DNA of 11,794 nucleotides from Chitinophagaceae bacterium (lineage in GTDB: Bacteria > Bacteroidota > Bacteroidia > Chitinophagales > Chitinophagaceae). How positions within the stretch are numbered: position 1 is the stretch's first letter; every line of letters starts with the position of its first letter. The stretch lies in assembly GCA_025351145.1 (NCBI GenBank), contig JANXWM010000598.1, forward strand, positions 1-11,794. Reading direction: 5' to 3'. A program made the position numbers and the translations under genes. Under the pieces are notes generated by a model that was not told the origin of the DNA, searched no databases, and worked only from the letters and a program-made list of their open reading frames with translations. Positions 1-7,257 of the stretch are shown piece by piece.

Positions 1-686
1 TCAACACCGGGCTTTAGCTCAATATAAGTGGTCAATCCAAAATTGAACCATGTTGCAGCTCTTGGGTTTTCATCATACCAAACTTTAAAAGGCGCCAGCC
101 ATTCAAACCGGATCGTTGAATTTTCAGGCAAATCTTTTATAACGCCACTAACTACATAATCCTGTTTGTTATCCATGCGCACCGTTTTGCCGATTACGTT
201 CTTATCATCACCAAAAAAATTCTGCGCTGTTTTTTCTGTCAGTACAATGGAATGCAATTGCTGAAAAGCATTGCCAGCATTACCCTGCACAAATGGCAAT
301 GTAAATATGCTGAAGAAAGATGGCTCAACATATTCGCCTGAAGCATTCACTGCTTTATTGCCAATGGTAAATAAAAATGAAGAACCTCCTTCCGTTGTTC
401 GGCATGTGTTTGCAATGCCCGGTATAGTAGCCTGCATGGCAGGCGCCATGGGACCTGCAGTTGATGAATGTGTAAACACACCATCGTCAACTTTATTATT
501 TGTTTTTACCAGGAAGATGCGGTCTTTATTTAGATTGTTGTTATCAAAATTTACTTCATCTTCCACCCATAAAAATATAAAGCCTGCACAGGCAATGCCG
601 ATTGCTAATCCGAAAATGTTAAGGAAACTGTAGCCTTTGTTTTTGGAAAGGTTACGGAAAGTTGTTTTGAAAAAGTTTTTAAACAT
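1..686 (-). CDS. MacB/FtsX-type ABC transporter permease, N-terminal part (runs off the left edge)
   Basis: This is the first 228 residues of an inner-membrane permease. The reading frame opens with ATG at 686 (MFKNFFKTTFRNL...) and is still open at base 1, so the stop lies outside the window. Visible are a short amphipathic N-terminus, one membrane helix at about residues 19-41 (NIFGLAIGIACAGFIFLWV) and then a periplasmic MacB core-type domain with the family phrases SIVLTEKTAQNFFG and YVVSGVIKDLPENS. The start and the domain order match the two permeases upstream, so it is most likely a third paralogue of about 790 residues. It would work with the ATPase at 6528-7205, and the array may continue beyond the window. 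Sequence similarity to the neighbouring permeases is clear but distant. The substrate cannot be told from the sequence. Confidence 0.9.
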   Translation of the reverse strand, partial: MFKNFFKTTFRNLSKNKGYSFLNIFGLAIGIACAGFIFLWVEDEVNFDNNNLNKDRIFLVKTNNKVDDGVFTHSSTAGPMAPAMQATIPGIANTCRTTEGGSSFLFTIGNKAVNASGEYVEPSFFSIFTLPFVQGNAGNAFQQLHSIVLTEKTAQNFFGDDKNVIGKTVRMDNKQDYVVSGVIKDLPENSTIRFEWLAPFKVWYDENPRAATWFNFGLTTYIELKPGV

Positions 687-728
687 GATACACGTTTTAA
701 GTAGAAAGTTTTTATACTTTATTTTTTA

Positions 729-858
729 TGTTACCAGCTTTTGTTTTTCATAGCATCTCCGTTGTGTCACTCACTTGTACGTTCCAATCATTAATCGTCT
801 TTTGCATCGGGGTGTATTTTGCTGCCCTATAATCCAACCGTACAAGAGTGCGACGCAA
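729..858. repeat. Intergenic palindromic element, copy 1 (short form)
   Basis: This is one of four related intergenic elements in the window. It opens with a GTTACCAGCTTTTGTT-like leader (730-745), has a left arm GTTGTGTCACTCACTTGTAC at 761-780, and a right arm GTACAAGAGTGCGACGCAA at 840-858. The arms are imperfectly complementary (four mismatches in about 20). The interior is shorter than in copies 2 and 3 and lacks their conserved GCTGCATTTTATTTGC core. It lies between the stop of one permease (934) and the start of the next (686), and its right end abuts the C/G hairpin. No open reading frame in it looks real. It is probably a non-autonomous REP- or MITE-like element or a structured 5' leader. 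Confidence 0.8.
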
Positions 859-939
859 GAATGCTGCCCCAACCCCTAAAGGGGGGCCAAAAATTTCTTG
901 TGCCTTTTCACCCCCCCTTTAGGGGATGGGGGTTCATTC
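859..939. repeat. C/G-rich long hairpin after the 788-aa permease
   Basis: CCCCAACCCCTAAAGGGGGG at 867-886 pairs with 912-931. That is 20 positions with a single A/A mismatch around a 25-base loop. Outside this core, GAATG (859-863) pairs with CATTC (935-939), so the stem overlaps the stop codon of the 788-residue permease (934-936 on the minus strand). It sits exactly where a terminator or mRNA 3'-end stabiliser would act, but no run of U follows it on the minus strand. A classic intrinsic terminator is therefore not shown. CCCCTAAAGGGG-like palindromes are, from general knowledge, frequent between genes in Bacteroidota. Confidence 0.75.
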
Positions 940-3300
940 ACTCCTCAAACTTCTTACAGGGTTTGCCACCGCTGCTTTTATTGCCTGAAAACTTACCGTA
1001 ATAATGGCAATAAGTATAGACAGTAAACCGGCCATGGCAAATACCCACCATTCAATAGTTACACGGTAAGGATAATCGAGCAGCCATGTATGCATGGCCC
1101 AGTACGATACAGGAACGGCTATAACAAACGAAACAAACACAAGCTTTAAAAAATCTTTGGAGAGCAGTGCAGCAATACCCGCCACAGATGCGCCAAGCAC
1201 TTTGCGTACACCAATTTCTTTTATGCGGTTCTCGGCCATATATGTTGCAAGCCCAAACAAACCAAGACATGAAATAAATATGGTAAGCCCTGCAAACAAA
1301 CCAGCCAGTGTGCCGGTGCGTTTTTCATCTTCAAATTTCTTTGCATATTCTTTATCTACAAACTTGTATTCGAAGGGATATTGCGGATTGTATTTTTTAA
1401 AAATAGTTTCTGCTGTTTTCAGATTTTGCGCGGTAGTATTTTTATCGTTCAGCTTCATTTGAATAACGCTGTACCAATGGCTGTTAAGGCCATAAACCAG
1501 CATGGGTTTTGTGGGCTCGTAAGGCGATTCCAAAATAAAATCTTTAAACACGCCCACAATATGCCACTCCTGCCCATTGTCTTTTATAATTTGCCCCAGC
1601 GGATTTTTAAATTTAAATACTTTCAATGCAGATTCGTTTATCATCATGGCATTGGAATCGGTAAGATATTTTTTTGGATCAAAATCCCGGCCCTGAACCA
1701 ATTGCAATCCAATGGTTTTAGTCAGGTCTTCGTCTGCATCAAATCTTCTGAAATCGGTTTTATCATTGGGGTCTTTGCCTTCCCACTCCTGGCCCCAGCC
1801 ATCGCTCCAGCTTTGTGTAAGCGGCGCACTGGTTTCGGTTACAGAACTGGCAGTACCTGAAGAGAGTAATTCATTTTTAATAAGGTGATAATTCTTTTCA
1901 ATATCGCCGGTAAACACATGGTATGCCAGGTTGTTTTTATTATAGCCTGTTTCCCTGTCCTGTGCATAATCTATTTGCTGTTTTACGATGATGGTACAAA
2001 TGATTAATATAATGGCGAAAGTAAATTGAAGTACCACCAATACTTTGCGTGGTGTAACCAGTGCATGCGCTTTTTTAAATGTTCCTTTTAACACAGTTAC
2101 CGGCTGAAAAGAAGAAAGGAAAAAAGCCGGATAACTGCCCGCAAGAATACCGGTAAACAAAACAAAGCCAATACCAGCAAGCCAGAACAAAGGGTTTGCA
2201 TAATCGATAAATAATTTTTTATCGGTAAGTTCGTTGAAGCCCGGTAAACTTAATTGCACAATACCTACGGCGAGTATGCCGGCAAGAAAAGCAAGCAATA
2301 CTGACTCTCCAATAAACTGGCTGATTAAAGAACCTTTTTGTGCGCCAACCACTTTTCTTATGCCTACTTCTTTTGCACGTTTTTCGCTGCGTGCTGTGCT
2401 CAGGTTCATGAAATTAATACATGCGATCAGTAAAATAAATGCGGCAATAATACCGAAAAGTTTTACAAAAGTTATGCGGCCGCCGCCATCTTCTGTGCCA
2501 TTGGTAAAGCTTGAGTATAACCGCCATTTACTCATGGGGTAAATAAACATTTCCCAGTTGGGTTCATCCTTATCGTATTTCTCTTTAAAGAATTTCATTT
2601 TTGGTGCAACTGATGCAAGTGTTGCATTAGGTTTAAGCATTACATAAGTGCGTGTGCTGTTGTTGCCCCAATTATCATCATCATCACCAAGGAAACGCTT
2701 GTAAGCCCAGGGAACTAAGTATTCAAAGTTGAACCTGGTGTTGTTGGGAATATCTTTAAGTATACCTGTTACAGTAAAATTTTCTTTATTATCAATCTTA
2801 ATTATTTTGCCCATTGGCTCTTCATTGCCAAATAATTTTTTGGCCAATGTTTCTGTAAGTACGATGGAGTGCATATCCTTCAAAACCAGTGCAGGGTTGC
2901 CTTTCAGCAGGGGGAAACTGAATACCTGCAAAAAATTCGAGTCAACAATATTGCCGGGTACGGTTAACCTTTTATCGCCAATACTAAAAAGAAAATCGCT
3001 GCCCCAGTCTACCCTAACGGCCTGCTCTACTTCGGGCAAATCCCGCTCCATGGTGCGTGCAAGAATTTTTGGCGTGGTGTTCCAGCAGTTTAATTTGCCG
3101 CTGAATTCGGCCTTGTTCCATACTTCATAAATACGGTCTTTATTGGCATGAAACTGGTCGTAAGCCATTTCGTTCTGTATCCACAACAAAATAAGCACAG
3201 CGCTTGCCATACCTACGGCAAGGCCCGAAATATTGATAATAGAAAAACCTTTATTGCGTATAAGGTTTCGCCAGGCGATCTTAAAAAAGTTCTTGATCAT
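934..3300 (-). CDS. MacB/FtsX-type ABC transporter permease (788 aa)
   Basis: This is an intact inner-membrane permease of the two-half type, comparable in size to E. coli YbbP and about twice the transmembrane content of a single MacB permease unit. The N-terminal half has a helix at about 19-41, a periplasmic MacB core domain at about 45-275, and an FtsX domain with helices near 281-301, 329-351 and 371-394. The second half repeats this: helix 419-439, periplasmic domain to about 655, and helices near 665-687, 718-737 and 751-773. Each FtsX domain carries the coupling-type motif after its first helix, KEVGIRKVVGA (310-320) and KEIGVRKVLGA (about 693-703). These proteins do not form a channel for small molecules. 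In the MacB family they convert ATP hydrolysis by a separate ATPase into periplasmic movement that drives substrate through an adaptor/TolC conduit. ATG at 3300 is the natural start because it gives the same N-terminus (M-x-K/T-N-F/Y) as the paralogues. The gene is separated from the preceding permease by a 289-base gap filled with repeats. Substrate unknown. Confidence 0.93.
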   Translation of the reverse strand: MIKNFFKIAWRNLIRNKGFSIINISGLAVGMASAVLILLWIQNEMAYDQFHANKDRIYEVWNKAEFSGKLNCWNTTPKILARTMERDLPEVEQAVRVDWGSDFLFSIGDKRLTVPGNIVDSNFLQVFSFPLLKGNPALVLKDMHSIVLTETLAKKLFGNEEPMGKIIKIDNKENFTVTGILKDIPNNTRFNFEYLVPWAYKRFLGDDDDNWGNNSTRTYVMLKPNATLASVAPKMKFFKEKYDKDEPNWEMFIYPMSKWRLYSSFTNGTEDGGGRITFVKLFGIIAAFILLIACINFMNLSTARSEKRAKEVGIRKVVGAQKGSLISQFIGESVLLAFLAGILAVGIVQLSLPGFNELTDKKLFIDYANPLFWLAGIGFVLFTGILAGSYPAFFLSSFQPVTVLKGTFKKAHALVTPRKVLVVLQFTFAIILIICTIIVKQQIDYAQDRETGYNKNNLAYHVFTGDIEKNYHLIKNELLSSGTASSVTETSAPLTQSWSDGWGQEWEGKDPNDKTDFRRFDADEDLTKTIGLQLVQGRDFDPKKYLTDSNAMMINESALKVFKFKNPLGQIIKDNGQEWHIVGVFKDFILESPYEPTKPMLVYGLNSHWYSVIQMKLNDKNTTAQNLKTAETIFKKYNPQYPFEYKFVDKEYAKKFEDEKRTGTLAGLFAGLTIFISCLGLFGLATYMAENRIKEIGVRKVLGASVAGIAALLSKDFLKLVFVSFVIAVPVSYWAMHTWLLDYPYRVTIEWWVFAMAGLLSILIAIITVSFQAIKAAVANPVRSLRSE

Positions 3301-3340
3301 AGAAGAAGGTTTTAGCTTTCAGCGATGCAGTATTTTATTT

Positions 3341-3510
3341 TTTTGTTACCAGCTTTTGTTCTTAACTGGTCTTCGTTGTGTCACTCACTTGTACGTTCGG
3401 ATTATGAATGAACTTTGGCTTGCAGTGCAGACCTGCTGCATTTTATTTGCAACTTACACCCACAGCCTGCAGCTGAATAAAGCAGCGGACGTACAAGAGT
3501 GCGACGCAAC
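3341..3510. repeat. Intergenic palindromic element, copy 2 (full form)
   Basis: A full-length copy. The leader is TTTTGTTACCAGCTTTTGTT at 3341-3360, the left arm GTTGTGTCACTCACTTGTAC at 3375-3394 and the right arm GTACAAGAGTGCGACGCAAC at 3491-3510. Between the arms is a conserved core beginning GCTGCATTTTATTTGCAACT (3435-3454). It is closed by TGCAGC (3468-3473), which can form an inner 6-base-pair stem. From the end of the left arm to the end of the right arm (3391-3510) it aligns without gaps to copy 3 (6095-6214), with 98 of 120 bases identical by hand count. It lies upstream of the ATG of the 788-residue permease. Confidence 0.85.
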
Positions 3511-3592
3511 TAAGATGCCCCCATGCCCTAAAGGGGGGCTCATAAAACTCACTCATATTTTTTATACCCCTTTAGGGGATGGGGGCATCTTA
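3511..3592. repeat. C/G-rich long hairpin after the frameshifted permease
   Basis: Bases 3511-3536 pair with 3567-3592: TAAGATGC (3511-3518) with GCATCTTA (3585-3592), then the C-run, CCCTAAAGGGG core and its complement, with one mismatch. The loop is 30 bases (3537-3566). The outermost three pairs use the stop codon of the upstream permease (TAA, 3592-3590 on the minus strand). The C/G core is shared with the hairpin at 859-939, but the outer stem is different. It directly abuts the right arm of element copy 2. A role as terminator or 3'-end protector is plausible; no U-run follows. Confidence 0.75.
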
Positions 3593-6033
3593 TTCTGTTC
3601 TTAAACTCTTCACCGGGTTCATTACAGTTGCTTTTAACACCTGTATACTTATTGTAACAATGGCAACAAGAAACGCCACTGTACCCGCAAGTGCAAACAC
3701 CCACCAGCCAATGTTGATGCGGTAAGCATAATCCTGCAGCCAGCTGGTCATAATATACCAGCCAACGGGAATGGCAAGGAATAATGAAATAAAAATCAGT
3801 TTTAAAAAGTCTCTTGACAAGAGTACAAGTATGCTTTGTGCAGAAGCACCCAATACTTTGCGGATGCCTATTTCTTTTGTTCGCTGCAACACATTGTAAG
3901 CAGACAAACCCAGTAACCCAAAACATGCAATGAGTATAGCAAGAAATGCGAATACGCCAAACACTTTACCAAAAAGGATATCTGCTTTGTATTGTTGGCC
4001 GAAGGATTCATCGAGGAAAAAATAATCAAACGGGTCTTTAGGAAAATACCGGTTCCATGTTTGCTTTAGCGAAGCAATTGTTTGCTGCTCTTTTCCGGGT
4101 TCAATCTTTATGGAATAATAGCTTGCTGAATTTGGCCTCGGCACAATGATCATCGGGTCAATAGTTTTTTGCAAACCCAACTGGTGAAAGTTTGCTGTAA
4201 CGCCAACTATATTAACCGTATCAGAGCCGCCCCTTAATAGCTTTTGATTAACAGCACTTGCTGCATCTTTAAACCCCAACAATTTAGCTGCGTTCTCATT
4301 TAATATTACGGCTTTTTTATCGGTGCCGAATTGCGGTGAAAAATTTCTTCCTGCCGCCATTTTTATATCATAAGACGGAATAAAATCATAATCTACACCA
4401 AGGTTATAAAGTGTTACAGCGCTTTGATCTGCACCCGGCCTTTTTGATCCGTTTGTCCAGTAAATTTCATCCCCCATGACACTGGTTGATGCAGCAATAT
4501 TTTTTACAGATGACTGCTGCAGTACAGCAGTTTTGAATGGCTGGTAAACACTTTGATACAATGAATCTGCCAATGTTTGCGGGCCTTTCAATACCAGCGT
4601 CTGATTAATGTTTGCTCCTACACTTTGATTGCGCATATAGTTTACCTGCTGGTAAACAATGATGGTTCCTGCAATTAATACAACTGAAGTAACAAACTGT
4701 ATAACTATTAGGCTTTTGCGGAGCAACAATCCACTGGATGTATTTTTAAATGCTCCTTTCAATACAACTACAGGTTTAAAACCTGACAAGACAAAAGCGG
4801 GATACAAACCAGAGAGTAAAGTGCCGCCTGCAAACAATGCAAAAAATATGAGCCAGTAGTTTGCAGTTAATGCAAAGCCTGTATAATTATCCCTTCCGGT
4901 AAAACCGTCGAAAGGATGAAGCAGAAGAAAAAATATAATGAGTGAGAGTAACAATGAAATGATGTTGAGTACAAGGCTCTCCATTAAAAATTGCCTTATT
5001 AAATTACTGCGTAAAGCACCCAATACCTTTCGCACACCAACTTCCTTTGCACGCTCAACAGACCTTGCAGTGGCGAGGTTTATATAATTGATCCATGCAA
5101 TGCAAATGATAAATATGGCGATCAGGAAAAGAAAAGATACTGCCTGGCCATTGCCATTTACTTCTGCTTCCTGGTTATAGTTGGAGTAAAGATGTATATC
5201 GCTTAATGGTATAAGATGCAATTCATCGCGTACATTATTTGTCTTTCTCCATTCTTCGGTATTGATATATTTATTTGTGAAAGCAGGAAGTTTTGATTCC
5301 AGCTGGTGAAAATCAACACCGGGCTTTAGTTGCACATAAACATAAAAATCATACCAGCCCCACGCTGTTTCACTTTGGTTGGAACTATCACCACCTGAAA
5401 GCAATTCTTTTCCAAGCGTTGAATACGAAACCAGGTAGTTCATTATTAAATGCGAGTTGCCGGGAAAATCTTTATATACACCCGTTACTTCAAAAGGTTG
5501 TACATGTTCGCCACTTCTGTTGACCAGTGTTTTACCCAATGCATCTTCATTACCAAAATATTTTTTAGCAGTAGATTCAGAAAGAATGATCTTGTCAGGA
5601 GCATCTAAAGCCGTATGTGGGTTGCCTTTTATAAGATGTAAACCAAACATATCAACCGAAGCTGCATCAGCATAATAGCCTTTATTTTCTGAAAATTTTT
5701 TATCCTGCGCTTCATTTGTCAGCAATAAATTATCATCAATAAGCCTGCAAAATTTTCCACTTCCGGCAAATCTTTTTTCATGGCCGGGCCAATAGCCGGA
5801 TATGATGTTGCTGATTTATATGCAAGCACGCCTTTCTGATAACTGTCAAGCCGTACCCGCACAATTTGTTTGGATGAAGGTTCAAAACTATCATAGCTTC
5901 TTTCATAAGAAACATAATGAAATATCAGCAGGCAACAACTCATGCCAATAGTAAGCCCTGCAATATTCAGTAAAGCATATCCTCTTTTTTTGAAGATATT
6001 TCGGAAAGCCATTTTTAAATAATTGGTGATCAT
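3590..6033 (-). pseudogene. MacB/FtsX-type ABC transporter permease, frameshifted
   Basis: One permease is split into two frames. The N-terminal frame starts at ATG 6033 (MITNYLKMAFRNIFKKRGY..., membrane helix about 22-44) and stops at 5719 after 104 residues. The C-terminal frame runs to a stop at 3590 but has no credible start of its own; its first possible codon is a TTG at 5725. After Ala96 (GCA, 5748-5746) the next bases GG CTT ATT GAT GAT read (R)LIDDNLLLTNEAQDKK in the shifted frame. One missing base around 5744-5748 therefore restores a protein of about 814 residues. This gives the same two-half layout as the 788-residue paralogue, including KEVGVRKVLGA after the first FtsX helix and KEIGIRKVLGA near the C-terminus, ending NPVKSLRTE. 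The rest of the frame is undamaged, so this is a very recent mutation or a sequencing error. If real, the fragment would encode only the first helix and part of the periplasmic domain. Confidence 0.85.
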
Positions 6034-6045
6034 GTTTTATTTTTT

Positions 6046-6214
6046 TGTATCCGGCAATTGTTTTTTATGGTATCGTTCCTTGCGTCGCACTCTTGTACGT
6101 TCGGATTTTTTTTGAGCTTTGGGTTGCCATACAAACGGGCTGCATTTTATTTGCAACTTACACACGCAGCCTGCAGCCCAATACGGTTGCGAACGTACAA
6201 GGGTGCGACGCAAC
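6046..6214. repeat. Intergenic palindromic element, copy 3 (most symmetric)
   Basis: The left arm TTGCGTCGCACTCTTGTACG starts at 6080 and the arm continues to 6103. The right arm at 6190-6213 is its reverse complement with one mismatch in 24. An inner stem GGGCTGCA (6137-6144) / TGCAGCCC (6172-6179) gives a nested hairpin around the conserved TTTTATTTGCAACTTACAC core. The leader (TTTTGTATCCGGCAATTG, from 6042) is more diverged than in the other copies. It occupies most of the 231-base gap between the small cysteine protein (stop 6265) and the frameshifted permease (start 6033). No C/G hairpin follows this copy. Confidence 0.85.
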
Positions 6215-6264
6215 GGAAGTTCAATAGCAGTGCATCTGCCGGGTAAATAAAACTCAAAAAAAAA

Positions 6265-6483
6265 TTACAGCAACTGCATAATGCGGAAAGAAACAAACTG
6301 ACCGGGGGTTAAATCTTCGCCGCATTTTTCGTTGCAGGCACCCGCGCCGGAACTGGAAGAAGCAGCCTGCTTATTTTCTTTTACATGGTACTTGCTAATG
6401 CCGGAATAAACTGCGGCAGTTGCGCAAATCATTAACGTAAAAACGATAACCAGTTTTAAATTTTTTGCTGCTGTCTTTTTCAT
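6265..6483 (-). CDS. Small single-helix exported or membrane-anchored protein with a CX3C motif (72 aa)
   Basis: I do not recognise a family. The protein starts MKKTAAKNLK and then has one hydrophobic stretch at about 11-29 (LVIVFTLMICATAAVYSGI). This would act as a signal peptide (an A-x-A-like site lies near residue 24) or as a membrane anchor. The rest, about 40 residues, should face the periplasm. It is rich in Ser/Ala/Gly, carries C50 and C54 (CNEKC), and ends in a hydrophobic tail. The gene lies 44 bases after the ATPase, on the same strand and inside the export cluster, so co-transcription is likely. It could be a small accessory subunit, a sensor peptide or a substrate of the exporter; none of these is shown. 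Its reading frame, hydrophobic N-terminus and position make it a believable gene, although it is short. Confidence 0.65.
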   Translation of the reverse strand: MKKTAAKNLKLVIVFTLMICATAAVYSGISKYHVKENKQAASSSSGAGACNEKCGEDLTPGQFVSFRIMQLL

Positions 6484-6527
6484 AATAGTAAATTTTCGAA
6501 TAACTGATCCGGCTTTAACCGCCGGAA

Positions 6528-7205
6528 TCAGATCAATATATTTTCTGTAACGCTTTGCCCGTCGAGCATGCGGATGATGCGGTGGCTGTAGCGTGAATCG
6601 TGTTCGCTGTGTGTAACCATTACAATGGTGGTTCCCTGCTCGTTTAGCTCTGTAAGCAATTCCATTACTTCGTTGCCGTTGTGGCTGTCGAGGTTACCGG
6701 TAGGCTCATCTGCAAGAATTAATTTGGGTTTGTTTACTACGGCCCTTGCTACGGCAACGCGCTGCTGCTGACCACCTGAAAGCTGCTGTGGGTAGTGGTT
6801 GCGGCGGTGCATGATCTGCACTTTATCCAGCACTTCTTCTACCCGTTTTTTGCGGTCGGGGGCTTTCATGCCGGTGTAGATCAAAGGCAGTTCTACGTTT
6901 TCGAAAACGGTGAGTTCATCAATTAGATTAAAACTCTGGAACACGAAACCGATATTGTGTTTGCGCAGGTCGGCACGTTTGCGTTCGTTGAACTTTGCTA
7001 CTTCAATGCCGTTGAACATAAAGCTGCCTGCATCGGGATCGTCGAGCAACCCCAGGATATTCAGCAAGGTAGATTTACCACAACCCGATGGCCCCATTAC
7101 GGCTACAAATTCACCTTCTTTTACTTCAATGGAAAGCTTGTTCAATGCAACTGTTTCTACTTCTTCTGTGCGGTACACCTTTTCGAGTTCTGTTATTTTA
7201 ATCAT
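6528..7205 (-). CDS. ABC transporter ATP-binding protein, LolD/MacB type (225 aa)
   Basis: This is a cytoplasmic ATPase that energises MacB/LolCDE-class permeases. All nucleotide-binding motifs are present: Walker A GPSGCGKST (38-46), Q-loop Q90 (FVFQSFNLI), signature LSGGQQQR (142-149), Walker B LILADEP with catalytic E167, D-loop GNLDS (170-174) and H-loop H199 (VTHS). The length and the sequence GFVFQSFNLI...LTVFENVELPL are typical of the subfamily that partners FtsX-fold permeases. ATG at 7205 leaves a 52-base gap after the adaptor gene. It is the only ATPase in the window, so it presumably serves all three permeases downstream. By family knowledge it would act as a dimer on the inner face of the membrane. 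I give no symbol because macB normally names an ATPase-permease fusion, and the permease is separate here. Confidence 0.96.
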   Translation of the reverse strand: MIKITELEKVYRTEEVETVALNKLSIEVKEGEFVAVMGPSGCGKSTLLNILGLLDDPDAGSFMFNGIEVAKFNERKRADLRKHNIGFVFQSFNLIDELTVFENVELPLIYTGMKAPDRKKRVEEVLDKVQIMHRRNHYPQQLSGGQQQRVAVARAVVNKPKLILADEPTGNLDSHNGNEVMELLTELNEQGTTIVMVTHSEHDSRYSHRIIRMLDGQSVTENILI

Positions 7206-7257
7206 TTTTATTGATTTATGTTTTGGAGTATATAATACGATTTTGTTAATGGTTTTG

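Noticed and set aside
859..939. Calling the C/G hairpins classic intrinsic terminators
   Set aside because: The stems are long and well placed, but neither is followed by a run of U on the minus strand. The structure is kept as a repeat with a possible 3'-end function.
3590..5725. Treating the 711-codon frame as an independent gene starting at TTG 5725
   Set aside because: It begins in the middle of the periplasmic domain without the N-terminal helix. The missing part is present just upstream in another frame, so it is one frameshifted gene.
5719..5750. Programmed ribosomal frameshift
   Set aside because: No slippery heptamer and no obvious downstream structure at the junction. The paralogues are read without a shift.
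6045..6246. Two overlapping 60-62 codon plus-strand frames
   Set aside because: They lie inside palindromic element copy 3, and the corresponding frames are not kept in the other copies.
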